Shown here: in pieces, positions 51,086 through 58,327 of the stretch | How positions within the stretch are numbered: the first letter of the stretch is position 1 | How the letters are laid out: every line of letters begins with the position of its first letter | Assembly (NCBI RefSeq): GCF_904528075.1 | Contig: NZ_LR882035.1 | Span: 2,852,001-2,916,000, forward strand | Direction of reading: 5' to 3' | DNA: 64,000 bases | From: Agreia sp. COWG | GTDB lineage: Bacteria > Actinomycetota > Actinomycetes > Actinomycetales > Microbacteriaceae | Position numbers and translations under genes: made by a program | The notes under the pieces: generated by a model | The model's input: the letters and a program-made list of their open reading frames with translations, nothing else | The model's database searches: none | What the model was told of the DNA's origin: nothing

Positions 51086-51868
51086 ATGGATCGCTTCACC
51101 GACAAAGTCGTCATCATCACCGGAGCAGGCTCTGGCCTGGGACGCGCCACCGCCCTGCAGCTCGCCGCCGAGGGCGCGAAGCTCACCCTCGTCGACGTAT
51201 CGCAGGCCGGCCTCGATGCCACGCAGGCGGCCATCACCGATATCGCCGCCAGCGCGGAGATCGTCTCGATCATCGCCGACGTCTCGAACGAAGACCAGGT
51301 CAAGGGCTACGTCAAGCAGACCGTCGCGACGTTCGGTCGCATCGACGGCTTCTTCAACAACGCCGGCATCGAGGGCAAGCAGAGCCTGACCGAGAACTAC
51401 GCGGGCGACGAGTTCGCCAAGGTTCTCGGCATCAACCTCAGTGGCGTGTTCTACGGAATCAAGCACGTGGCCGCCGTGATGCGCGAGCAGGGCAGCGGCT
51501 CGATCGTGAACACCGCATCGGTCGGCGGCATCCGCGGGGTCGGCAACCAGTCCGGCTATGCCGCCGCGAAGCACGGCGTCGTGGGCCTGACCCGCAACTC
51601 GGGCATCGAGTACGGCGAGTTCGGAGTGCGCATCAATGCGGTCGCTCCCGGCGCCATCTGGACCCCCATGGTCGAGGCGTCGCTTCGCCAGGTCGACCCC
51701 GTCAACCCCGAGAAGGCGGGCGAGGAGTTCATCCAGATCAACCCCACGAAGCGCTACGGCAAGCCAGAAGAGGTCGCCGACCTGGTCTCGTACCTGCTCT
51801 CCGACAAGAGCACGTACATCAATGCACAGGTGATCGCCATCGACGGCGGCCAGTCGCAGAAGTACTGA
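51086..51868 (+). CDS. SDR family oxidoreductase of the sugar operon
   Basis: A 260-residue classical short-chain dehydrogenase. Cofactor motif ITGAGSGLGRATAL (TGxxxGxG) near residue 11, NNAGIEG, active-site Ser in NTASVGGIRG, and YAAAKHGVVG (YxxxK). LVDVS with Asp after strand 2 favours NAD over NADP. Located last in the operon, it probably oxidises a sugar alcohol or hydroxyl to the keto form used by the kinase and aldolase. ATG 51086 has GAAAGAAG upstream; the frame extends to 51026 without a good start. A REP-like palindrome follows it. Confidence 0.9.
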   Translation: MDRFTDKVVIITGAGSGLGRATALQLAAEGAKLTLVDVSQAGLDATQAAITDIAASAEIVSIIADVSNEDQVKGYVKQTVATFGRIDGFFNNAGIEGKQSLTENYAGDEFAKVLGINLSGVFYGIKHVAAVMREQGSGSIVNTASVGGIRGVGNQSGYAAAKHGVVGLTRNSGIEYGEFGVRINAVAPGAIWTPMVEASLRQVDPVNPEKAGEEFIQINPTKRYGKPEEVADLVSYLLSDKSTYINAQVIAIDGGQSQKY

Positions 51869-51891
51869 TAGCCCGAGGGGCGTCGCTACTT

Positions 51892-51944
51892 CAGGAGGAG
51901 CGCGTCACCGTCGCCACTATGGCGTCGGGGACGCGCTCCTCCTG
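51892..51944. repeat. REP-like palindromic element, copy 3 (inverted)
   Basis: Third member of the family at 20374 and 21402, in opposite orientation: CAGGAGGAG at 51892-51900 and CTCCTCCTG at 51936-51944 with the same CGCCATAGTGGC core on the minus strand. Arms are preserved while inner bases differ by compensating changes, so the structure is conserved. It lies after the SDR gene. Confidence 0.9.
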
Positions 51945-51994
51945 ACTAAGCCACGGCCTCACTCCAAGCGACCGCAGATCAGGTCGTAACTTAG

Positions 51995-52006
51995 CCGTAC
52001 GTACGG
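51995..52006. promoter_or_regulatory. TetR-type palindromic operator
   Basis: CCGTACGTACGG is a perfect 12-bp palindrome immediately upstream of the TetR-family gene and its SMR efflux genes. A typical autoregulatory operator; the TATGGT at 52007-52012 could be the -10 box. Confidence 0.65.
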
Positions 52007-52019
52007 TATGGTTATGCGC

Positions 52020-52556
52020 ATGAGATCGAGCTCCCGTTCCGACATCCTGGATGCCGCCCTGCGCGTGGTCGACGCCGTGGGCGGCGCCGACATCACGTAC
52101 CAATCCGTGGCGACCGAGGCGGGCCTCACCAAGGCCGGCCTGATGTACCACTTCCCCACCCGCGACGCGATGATGATCGCGGTGATCGAGCACGTGATCG
52201 GCCGTTGGCAGCGCGAGCTGCTCGAGACTCTCGACGGGCCCCTCGAGCAGTCCACCCTCGCCGAGCGCGTGCACGCCTTCGTGCTGTTCGCGAGTGCCGG
52301 CGGGGTGACCCAGGGCGAGTTCGTCGTCTTCTCCGAGGCCGTCCGCAGGCCCACGCTGTCCGCCCCGTGGCTCAGCTACCTGCGCACCTGGTTCGGCTTC
52401 GGAGACGAGGCCGATTCCACGACCCTGCTGCTCGTGTGGCTCGCGGCGAACGGCCTCTGGATCGCGGAAGCCACCGAGATCCTCACCCTCGAGCCCGCCC
52501 GACGCGAGGCGCTGGTATCTCGACTCGTCGAACTCGTCGAAAGGAACGCACGATGA
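52020..52556 (+). CDS. TetR family repressor of the SMR efflux genes
   Basis: A 178-residue TetR-type regulator. Helix-turn-helix: RSDILDAALRVVDAVGGADITYQSVATEAGLTKAGLMYHFPTRDAMMIAVIEHVI, then a ligand-binding domain with a Trp-rich C-terminal part. ATG codons at 52008, 52014 and 52020 are in frame; 52020 keeps the operator outside the gene and could be leaderless, so the start is not certain. It is co-transcribed with two SMR transporter genes by an ATGA overlap, so it likely represses them and itself until a toxic cation or drug binds. Confidence 0.88.
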   Translation: MRSSSRSDILDAALRVVDAVGGADITYQSVATEAGLTKAGLMYHFPTRDAMMIAVIEHVIGRWQRELLETLDGPLEQSTLAERVHAFVLFASAGGVTQGEFVVFSEAVRRPTLSAPWLSYLRTWFGFGDEADSTTLLLVWLAANGLWIAEATEILTLEPARREALVSRLVELVERNAR

Positions 52557-53008
52557 AGAAGTGGCTCATCCTGAGCGCGACCATCGCCCTCGAGGTCATG
52601 GCGACGCTCTCGCTTCGAGCAGCGATCGACGCCCCGCTGTGGGCGATCCTCACGGTGCTCGGCTACGTCGGGGCCTTCACGGGGCTCGCGCTGCTGCTTC
52701 GCCTCGGCGCGCCGATCGGCGTCGTCTACGGCATCTGGGCGGCGGCGGGAGTCGCACTCACCGCCGTGTTCGCCTCACTGATCTTCGACGAGCCGTTCAC
52801 CTTCACGATCGGCGCCGGCATCGCCATCGTGATCGTCGGAGTCGTTCTCGTGGAGACGGGACACGGGCCCGAGAAGTCGGCACCTGACGGAGGCCCCGCC
52901 GCCTCAGGGCCCGCCGCCTCAGGGTCCGCGGCCTCAAGCCCCGCCACCTCAGGGTCCGCCGCCTCCAGCGCCGCCACGCCCTCGACCGCAACGGAGGCCT
53001 CATCATGA
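52553..53008 (+). CDS. SMR family efflux subunit 1 with Ala/Ser tail
   Basis: A 151-residue small multidrug resistance transporter. Four transmembrane helices; the conserved Glu14 equivalent is in ATIALEVMATLSLRA, and YGIWAAAGVALTAV is the dimer-signature helix 3. The last about 45 residues are an unusual Ala/Ser/Pro/Gly repeat tail (GPAASGPAASGSAASS-like) coded by an 18-bp in-frame repeat, predicted to hang in the cytoplasm. GAAAGGA precedes the start. It pairs with the next gene as in YkkCD/EbrAB. Confidence 0.9.
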   Translation: MKKWLILSATIALEVMATLSLRAAIDAPLWAILTVLGYVGAFTGLALLLRLGAPIGVVYGIWAAAGVALTAVFASLIFDEPFTFTIGAGIAIVIVGVVLVETGHGPEKSAPDGGPAASGPAASGSAASSPATSGSAASSAATPSTATEASS

Positions 53009-53331
53009 CCTGGCTCCTGCTCGCCGGAGCGATCCTCACCGAGGTCGCCGCCACCCTCTCGCTGCGCGCCTCCGAGGGCCTGCGCAAGAAGATCTGGATC
53101 GCCCCCGTGGCGGTCTTCTATATCGCCGCCTTCTCGCTGCTCACCGTCGCACTGGCGAACGGCATGCCCGTCGGCATCGCCTACGGAATCTGGGCGGCCT
53201 GCGGCGTCGCCCTCACCGCCGTCGGCGCCCGCGTCTTCTTCAAGGAGCGGCTCACGGCACGCATGATCGCGGGCATCGGACTCATCGCGGTGGGCGTTCT
53301 GGTGATCGAGCTGGGGTCGCAGGCCCACTAG
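53005..53331 (+). CDS. SMR family efflux subunit 2
   Basis: A 108-residue SMR protein, the normal length, with four transmembrane helices. LAGAILTEVAATLSLRASEG carries the essential Glu; YGIWAACGVALTAVGARVFF is helix 3 with the signature. Overlaps the first subunit by 4 bp, so the two are made in equal amounts and likely form an antiparallel heterodimer that exports cationic compounds. Convergent with glycerate kinase. Confidence 0.92.
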   Translation: MTWLLLAGAILTEVAATLSLRASEGLRKKIWIAPVAVFYIAAFSLLTVALANGMPVGIAYGIWAACGVALTAVGARVFFKERLTARMIAGIGLIAVGVLVIELGSQAH

Positions 53332-54443
53332 CGCCAGGTGGTGGCGAGCTGCGCGGCCGCAGCCGCAAGCCAGCGCTGCGGCTCCCGCAGCGCCGCATCG
53401 GCGCTGCCGGCCAGCCCGCTCAGCGAAGCGGCTCGAGCAAAAGGCATGGTCGGGCCCTGGATGTCTCCTGCGAGCAACGCCGCCGGCACACCGCTCGAGG
53501 CGGCGAGTTCCAGCACGTAGCCGACGACCTTCCCCTCGAGCGATTGCGCGTCCCAGCGCCCCTCGCCCGTGATCACCAGCTCGGCCGCCCCGATGCGACG
53601 CACGAGCCCGAGCGCGTCGGCGATCACCGCGGAGCCCGGCCGGATCGCGGCTCCCCAGGCCGAGAGCCCGAAGCCCGTTCCCCCGGCCGCGCCCGCGCCC
53701 GGCTGGAGCGGATCCGTCGGCAGCACCTCGCCCAGACGGCGAGCGAAGTGTGCCAGATTCTGCTCGGCTCGCGACCGGAGACCGGCAGTGATGCCCTTCT
53801 GCGGCCCGAAGACGCTCACGGCGCCGTCGTCGCCGAGCAGCGGGCTGCGCACATCAGACAGCACGATGGCCTCGACTCCCTCGGGCAGCCGCACGAGGGC
53901 GGAGATGTCGATCCTTTCGATCGCCCCCAGCGCGGCATTGCCCAGCCCGACGGAACGGCCGTCCGCGCCCAGAAAGCGAGCGCCCAGGGCCGCGAGCGCG
54001 CCCTGGCCTCCGTCGGTGGAGCCGCTGCCGCCGATGCCGAGAAGAAGGGTGCGGCATCCGGCGGTGAGGGCCGCGGCGATCGCCTGGCCGAAGCCCGCGC
54101 TGTGGGCCGTGAGCGGGCGGAGCTCGTCGAGCAGCGTGATTCCGCTGGTCGAGGCGAACTCGATCACGGCGGTCGGGCCGTCGCCACCCGCGGCGGCGGG
54201 CAGCTCGAGCCAGCTCGTGAGAACCGGCCGATCGTCGGGCCCGGTGACCTCGATGGGGTGCCGTACGGCATCCGGATGGGCCAGCTCGAACGCGTCGATC
54301 GTGCCCTCGCCGCCGTCGGCCATCGGCGCCACCGCGACCTCGTCGCCTGGGCGAACGCGACGCCACTCGCGCGCGATGGTGGCCGACGCCTCGATGGCGG
54401 TGAGCGAGCCCTTGAACGAGTCCGGCGCGACGACGACTCTCAT
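53328..54443 (-). CDS. glycerate kinase (GlxK/GarK type)
   Basis: A 371-residue glycerate 2-kinase, class 1. It starts MRVVVAPDSFKGSLTAIEAS, the family signature, with VAVAPMADGGEGTIDAF next, LLGIGGSGSTDGGQGALAALGA, and AELVITGEGRWDAQSLEGKV near the C-terminus. Converts D-glycerate to 2-phosphoglycerate with ATP. The ATG at 54443 is chosen over an upstream frame from 54473. It is a single gene, overlapping the SMR gene stop and divergent from the MFS gene. Confidence 0.95.
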   Translation of the reverse strand: MRVVVAPDSFKGSLTAIEASATIAREWRRVRPGDEVAVAPMADGGEGTIDAFELAHPDAVRHPIEVTGPDDRPVLTSWLELPAAAGGDGPTAVIEFASTSGITLLDELRPLTAHSAGFGQAIAAALTAGCRTLLLGIGGSGSTDGGQGALAALGARFLGADGRSVGLGNAALGAIERIDISALVRLPEGVEAIVLSDVRSPLLGDDGAVSVFGPQKGITAGLRSRAEQNLAHFARRLGEVLPTDPLQPGAGAAGGTGFGLSAWGAAIRPGSAVIADALGLVRRIGAAELVITGEGRWDAQSLEGKVVGYVLELAASSGVPAALLAGDIQGPTMPFARAASLSGLAGSADAALREPQRWLAAAAAQLATTWR

Positions 54444-54528
54444 GCCGGCAACCCTAGCGAGCATATGGCGCACGAGGGGAAGCCGGGTCGCCCCTTTCGA
54501 CCGGCCCGCGGGGCGCTAGCGTTGGCTC

Positions 54529-55728
54529 ATGTCTCGTGCCCTTCCGCTCGTGCGCCACGGTGCCGGCTTCTGGATCGTCGCACTCGTCTTTCTTCTCGTG
54601 ATGGCCTATTCGACGGTTCCGACGCCCCTGTATCCGCTCTACCAACAACGCGACGGCTTCCCGGCCTTCGTGGTCACGGTGATCTTCGCGGCCTACGCGG
54701 TGGGCGTGATCGTGAGCCTCTACCTCGCCGGGCACGTCAGCGACTGGCTCGGACGACGTCGCGTGCTGGTCATCGCCGTCATCGTCTCCGCCCTCTCGGC
54801 TGTGCTGTTCCTGCTGTTCTCGGATGTGCCCGGGCTGATCGTGGCCCGGCTCGTGAACGGCGCCAGCATCGGCATGCTCACGGCAACGGCCACCGCGCAC
54901 CTCGGCGAGCTGCGCGCCCGGTCGAAGCCAGACGAGAACGCGCTCGTCGCGGCATCCGTCTCTGGGGCGGCGAATCTCGGCGGCCTCTCGCTCGGCCCGC
55001 TGATCGGAGGACTCTTCGCCGAGTTTCTGCCCAGCCCGCTCGTTCTGCCGCACCTCGTCTTTCTCGTCGTGCTGCTCGTCGCCGCCCTGGCCCTGCTCCT
55101 CGTTCCCGAGACCGTCGACATTCCCGACGAAGCACCCCGCTACCGACCGCAGAAGCTCTCGGTTCCGGCCGGCGCGGGGCGTCCCTTCGTCGTGGCGGCG
55201 TTCGCCGCGTTCACGGGCTTCGCCGTCTTCGGCCTGTTCACGTCGTTGGCGCCGACCTTTCTCGTCGTGACGTTCCAGGCACCGGATCACCTGCTCGCGG
55301 GGGCCACCTCGTTCGCCGTGTTCGCGGCCGCCGCAATCGGACAGGTCGCCCTGGCCCGCGTGGCCGTGCGCACCCAGCTCGCCGTCGCCATCGTCGCCTG
55401 CGCCATGGGGCTCGTGCTCGTCGCCCTCGGCGCGGTCCTTCCGCTGATCGTGGCGTTCATCGGCGGCGGAATCATTGCGGGCCTCGGCGTGGGCCTGCTG
55501 TTTCGGGGGGCCGTTGCGACGGCGGTCTCTCTCGCCGATCCGGCCAAGAAGGGCGAGACCCTCGCGCTCATCTTCCTCAGTGCCTACACCGGCCTCGCGC
55601 TGCCGGTGCTGCTCGTCGGAGGCGCACTGGCCGTCGCTCCGGCCACGGTCGTGCTGCTCGTCTTCGTCGCCCTGGTGCTGGTCGCCACGGTCAGCGCCGC
55701 GACATTGATGCGCAGGCGTGCAGAATGA
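54529..55728 (+). CDS. MFS transporter
   Basis: A 399-residue major facilitator with 12 predicted helices. Start MSRALPLVRHGAGFWIVALVFLLVMAYSTVPTPLYPLYQQ is common to a sugar/drug MFS branch of actinobacteria. The A-motif loop is GHVSDWLGRRRVLV between helices 2 and 3. No substrate can be assigned; drug or metabolite efflux is the usual guess. Divergent from glycerate kinase with 85 bp between. Confidence 0.88.
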   Translation: MSRALPLVRHGAGFWIVALVFLLVMAYSTVPTPLYPLYQQRDGFPAFVVTVIFAAYAVGVIVSLYLAGHVSDWLGRRRVLVIAVIVSALSAVLFLLFSDVPGLIVARLVNGASIGMLTATATAHLGELRARSKPDENALVAASVSGAANLGGLSLGPLIGGLFAEFLPSPLVLPHLVFLVVLLVAALALLLVPETVDIPDEAPRYRPQKLSVPAGAGRPFVVAAFAAFTGFAVFGLFTSLAPTFLVVTFQAPDHLLAGATSFAVFAAAAIGQVALARVAVRTQLAVAIVACAMGLVLVALGAVLPLIVAFIGGGIIAGLGVGLLFRGAVATAVSLADPAKKGETLALIFLSAYTGLALPVLLVGGALAVAPATVVLLVFVALVLVATVSAATLMRRRAE

Positions 55729-55839
55729 TGACGCCGCCCGTGCCGACGCGCTAGCGTCGAAGGCACACCCTGTTGCCGGGGCCGCACCCCTCCAGCACCC
55801 GATCACCCCCACCCACCCGCACAGCCGAAGGAGCACACC

Positions 55840-56433
55840 ATGGCCGTCTTCTCTCGCGGTTTCGGATCACGCCGACGCGAATCCGACCCTGCGCTCCCGC
55901 CCGGTCAGTACCTCACCGAAGATTTTCCGGTTCTCTCGGCCGGGCCCACGCCCCGAATCGACACCGCCGACTGGAGCTTCAGCATCACCACGGAATCCGG
56001 CGCGGTGACGTCGTGGAGCTGGGACGAGCTCATGGCGCTGCCCGTCGAAGACGTGCACACCGACATCCACTGCGTGACCCGCTGGTCGAAGTTCGGCACC
56101 TCGTGGCGCGGCATCTCTCTCGACACCCTCTTCGCCGACGTCGAGACGTCTGACGAGTACACGATGATCGAGTCGTACGGCGGGTACACCACCAACGTTC
56201 CGCTCGACGATCTGCTCGGCGGCAAGGCCTGGATCGCATTCGAGTTCGACGGCGAGCCCCTCGACCCCGAGCACGGCGGCCCCGCGCGGCTGCTCGTTCC
56301 GCACCTCTACTTCTGGAAGAGCGCCAAGTGGGTGCACGGCATCCGCATGCACGCCGACGACGACCCCGGATTCTGGGAGCAGAACGGCTACAACATGTAC
56401 GGCGATCCCTGGAAAGAACAGCGGTACTGGTAG
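55840..56433 (+). CDS. sulfite-oxidase-like molybdenum enzyme (YedY/MsrP-like)
   Basis: A 197-residue oxidoreductase molybdopterin-binding domain protein. The Mo-ligating Cys is in DIHCVTRWSKFGTSWRGISLDTLF, and the late WVHGIRMHADDDPGFWEQNGYNMYGDPWKEQRYW is the family's usual C-terminus. No Tat signal peptide, so it works in the cytoplasm, unlike secreted MsrP. GAAGGAG precedes the ATG. It is fused by operon to an FAD/NAD reductase gene that would feed it electrons. Sulfite or sulfoxide reactions are possible; substrate unknown. It needs the cofactor from genes like those at 22.9-25.1 kb. Confidence 0.92.
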   Translation: MAVFSRGFGSRRRESDPALPPGQYLTEDFPVLSAGPTPRIDTADWSFSITTESGAVTSWSWDELMALPVEDVHTDIHCVTRWSKFGTSWRGISLDTLFADVETSDEYTMIESYGGYTTNVPLDDLLGGKAWIAFEFDGEPLDPEHGGPARLLVPHLYFWKSAKWVHGIRMHADDDPGFWEQNGYNMYGDPWKEQRYW

Positions 56434-57158
56434 TGGCGATCGTCGGCGGCTGGCTCGTGGGCACCGTGAAGAGGGCGATGCGCGCCACCCCGAACGGCCG
56501 CGTGCTCGAACTCGAGGTGCCCGAGTGGCCCGGCAACCTCGCCGGGCAGCACCTCGATCTGCGCCTCACGGCCGAAGACGGCTACCAGGCGGTGCGCTCG
56601 TACTCCATCGCATCGTTCGGCGAGGGCACGAGCATCGAGCTGGCGGTCGACGCCGTGCCAGACGGCGAGGTCTCGCCGTACCTCGTCGAAGACGTGGAAC
56701 CCGGCGACATGCTCGAGGTGCGCGGCCCCCTGGGCAACTACTTCGTCTGGCGCGACACGCAGACCGAGCCGGTGCAGCTGATCGCGGGCGGCTCCGGCAT
56801 CGTTCCGCTCATGTCGATCGCCCGGGCGCACAGGGCCGCCGCCAGCACGGCGCCGTTCCGAATGCTCTACTCTGTTAGATCGCCGGAGGACGCGTACTTC
56901 GCGAAGGAACTCGCAGAGCTCGTCGACGACAGCTTCACTCTCGACTGGGTCTACACGCGCACCGCGCCCGAGGGCTGGGCGCGCCAGCCGGGCCGCATCG
57001 ACCGCGCGGTCATCGAGGCGTCGATCCTGCCCGTCGCGCTCGACCCGCTGATGTACGTGTGCGGCCCCACCGGATTCGTCGAGGCCGTGGCGCGCGTGCT
57101 GACCGACCTGGGGCATCCGGCTGAGCGAATCAAGACCGAGCGCTTCGGAGGGAGCTGA
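56433..57158 (+). CDS. ferredoxin-NADP reductase-like FAD/NAD-binding oxidoreductase
   Basis: A 241-residue flavin reductase. FAD domain signature RSYSIAS near residue 50 and GPLGNYFVW; NAD domain starts LIAGGSGIVPLMSI and ends with LMYVCGPTGFVEAVARVL. No [2Fe-2S] domain. GTG start overlaps the preceding TAG stop by one base (TAGTG), with GGAAAGAA upstream; ATG further in is possible. Probably transfers electrons from NAD(P)H to the sulfite-oxidase-like protein next to it. Confidence 0.9.
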   Translation: MAIVGGWLVGTVKRAMRATPNGRVLELEVPEWPGNLAGQHLDLRLTAEDGYQAVRSYSIASFGEGTSIELAVDAVPDGEVSPYLVEDVEPGDMLEVRGPLGNYFVWRDTQTEPVQLIAGGSGIVPLMSIARAHRAAASTAPFRMLYSVRSPEDAYFAKELAELVDDSFTLDWVYTRTAPEGWARQPGRIDRAVIEASILPVALDPLMYVCGPTGFVEAVARVLTDLGHPAERIKTERFGGS

Positions 57159-57159
57159 T

Positions 57160-57444
57160 ATGCCCACGCACGGAGAGCAGACGACCATTCCCGTGAAGCG
57201 GGTCGACGGCAATGCGGCGGCCGGCGCCCTGGGCGAGATCCTGCGCCTCGATGTGACGACCGCGGTCGCCGAGTGCCGGCACTGCACGGCATCGGCGGCG
57301 CTGGCCGACGCCATCGTCGAGCAGGATGCCGAGGGCACCATCGTGCTGTGCCGCTCGTGCGGGCACACGCTGCTGACGTACGTGAGTCGCGAGGGCCGAC
57401 GCTACGTGGAGTTCGCGGGGCTCGCGAGCCTGACCTCGGCGTAG
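57160..57444 (+). CDS. DUF6510-type zinc-ribbon protein
   Basis: A 94-residue protein with two Cys pairs: CRHC near residue 39 and CRSC near 69, followed by GHTLLTYVSREGRRYVEFAGLASL. This zinc-ribbon pattern is typical of DUF6510, usually found directly downstream of the sulfite-oxidase-like and FAD-reductase genes in actinobacteria. Function unknown; assistance to the molybdoenzyme is inferred. A GGAGGGAG ribosome site precedes the ATG, one base after the previous stop. Confidence 0.85.
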   Translation: MPTHGEQTTIPVKRVDGNAAAGALGEILRLDVTTAVAECRHCTASAALADAIVEQDAEGTIVLCRSCGHTLLTYVSREGRRYVEFAGLASLTSA

Positions 57445-57506
57445 CGCCCGCATGCTGCGCGGTGGCCGCAGCCTCGGGCGGGCAGCGCTGCTGCTAGCCT
57501 GCCGGG

Positions 57507-58196
57507 ATGGCGAGCGCAGTGACGATCTACGACCTGCGCGGAGCCGTGCTCATGGCCGCGTTCAGCGATGAGCAGCTGGGCGAGCTCGTCGAGCTCTGCC
57601 GGGTCGTCCGCCTCGACCGCGGTGAGGCGCTCTTCGCCGAGGGCGATGCCAGCGAGCACTTCTACATCGTGCGATCGGGGCGGGTGCGCATAGCCCGGCG
57701 AGCCGCCGACGGGGCGGAGCTCGGCCTGAGCGTGGTGGATGCCGGCGGCACGATCGGCGATCTCTCGGTGATGGACGGCCTCGCGCGCTCCGCCACGGCC
57801 GAATCGATCGACGAGGCCGAGGTGATCGCGGTGCCGGCCGATCGCATCCGGAGCATGCTGACGAGCTCGCCCGAGGCGCTGATGAGCGTCGTCGAGGAGC
57901 TCGCCTCGATCGTGCGCCGGCTCACCGGGAGCCAGAGCGACCTGGTGTTCCTCGATCTTCCGCGGAGGCTGGCGAAGCTGCTGCTGACCTATATTCCGGA
58001 GTGGCGCGCCGACGCGAACCAGGTCACCGTGGAGCTGCCGATGAGCCAGGCCGGCATCGCCGCCCAGCTCGGCGTGGCCAGGCAGTCGCTCAACTCCGCA
58101 CTGCGCACACTCACCAGAGACGGCCGAGTGGTGGTCGACGGCCGGCGCGTGCTGCTCAGCGATGTGACAGAGCTGCGAGCCTACGTGCAGTCCTAG
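57507..58196 (+). CDS. Crp/Fnr family transcriptional regulator
   Basis: A 229-residue regulator. An N-terminal cyclic-nucleotide-like beta barrel (LFAEGDASEHFYIVRSGRVRIAR, then GGTIGDLSVMDGLARSATAESIDEAEVIAV) and a long dimerisation helix precede a winged helix MSQAGIAAQLGVARQSLNSALRTLTRDGRVVVDGRRVLL. No Cys cluster like FNR; the cNMP phosphate cassette lacks the Arg-Ser of CRP, so the effector is unknown. It follows the molybdoenzyme operon and may control it. Confidence 0.9.
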   Translation: MASAVTIYDLRGAVLMAAFSDEQLGELVELCRVVRLDRGEALFAEGDASEHFYIVRSGRVRIARRAADGAELGLSVVDAGGTIGDLSVMDGLARSATAESIDEAEVIAVPADRIRSMLTSSPEALMSVVEELASIVRRLTGSQSDLVFLDLPRRLAKLLLTYIPEWRADANQVTVELPMSQAGIAAQLGVARQSLNSALRTLTRDGRVVVDGRRVLLSDVTELRAYVQS

Positions 58197-58327
58197 CGAC
58201 GGACGCGCTCCCTCCGCACTCCGCCCGTTGCCATCACACCCACTCCGCCCCGAGCTCGAGTCCTTTCAGGTGCAGCCCGCATCGGCGGACGGTGGGCGTT
58301 TCTCGGGCGGGCGGTGCCCAGCGCGGC

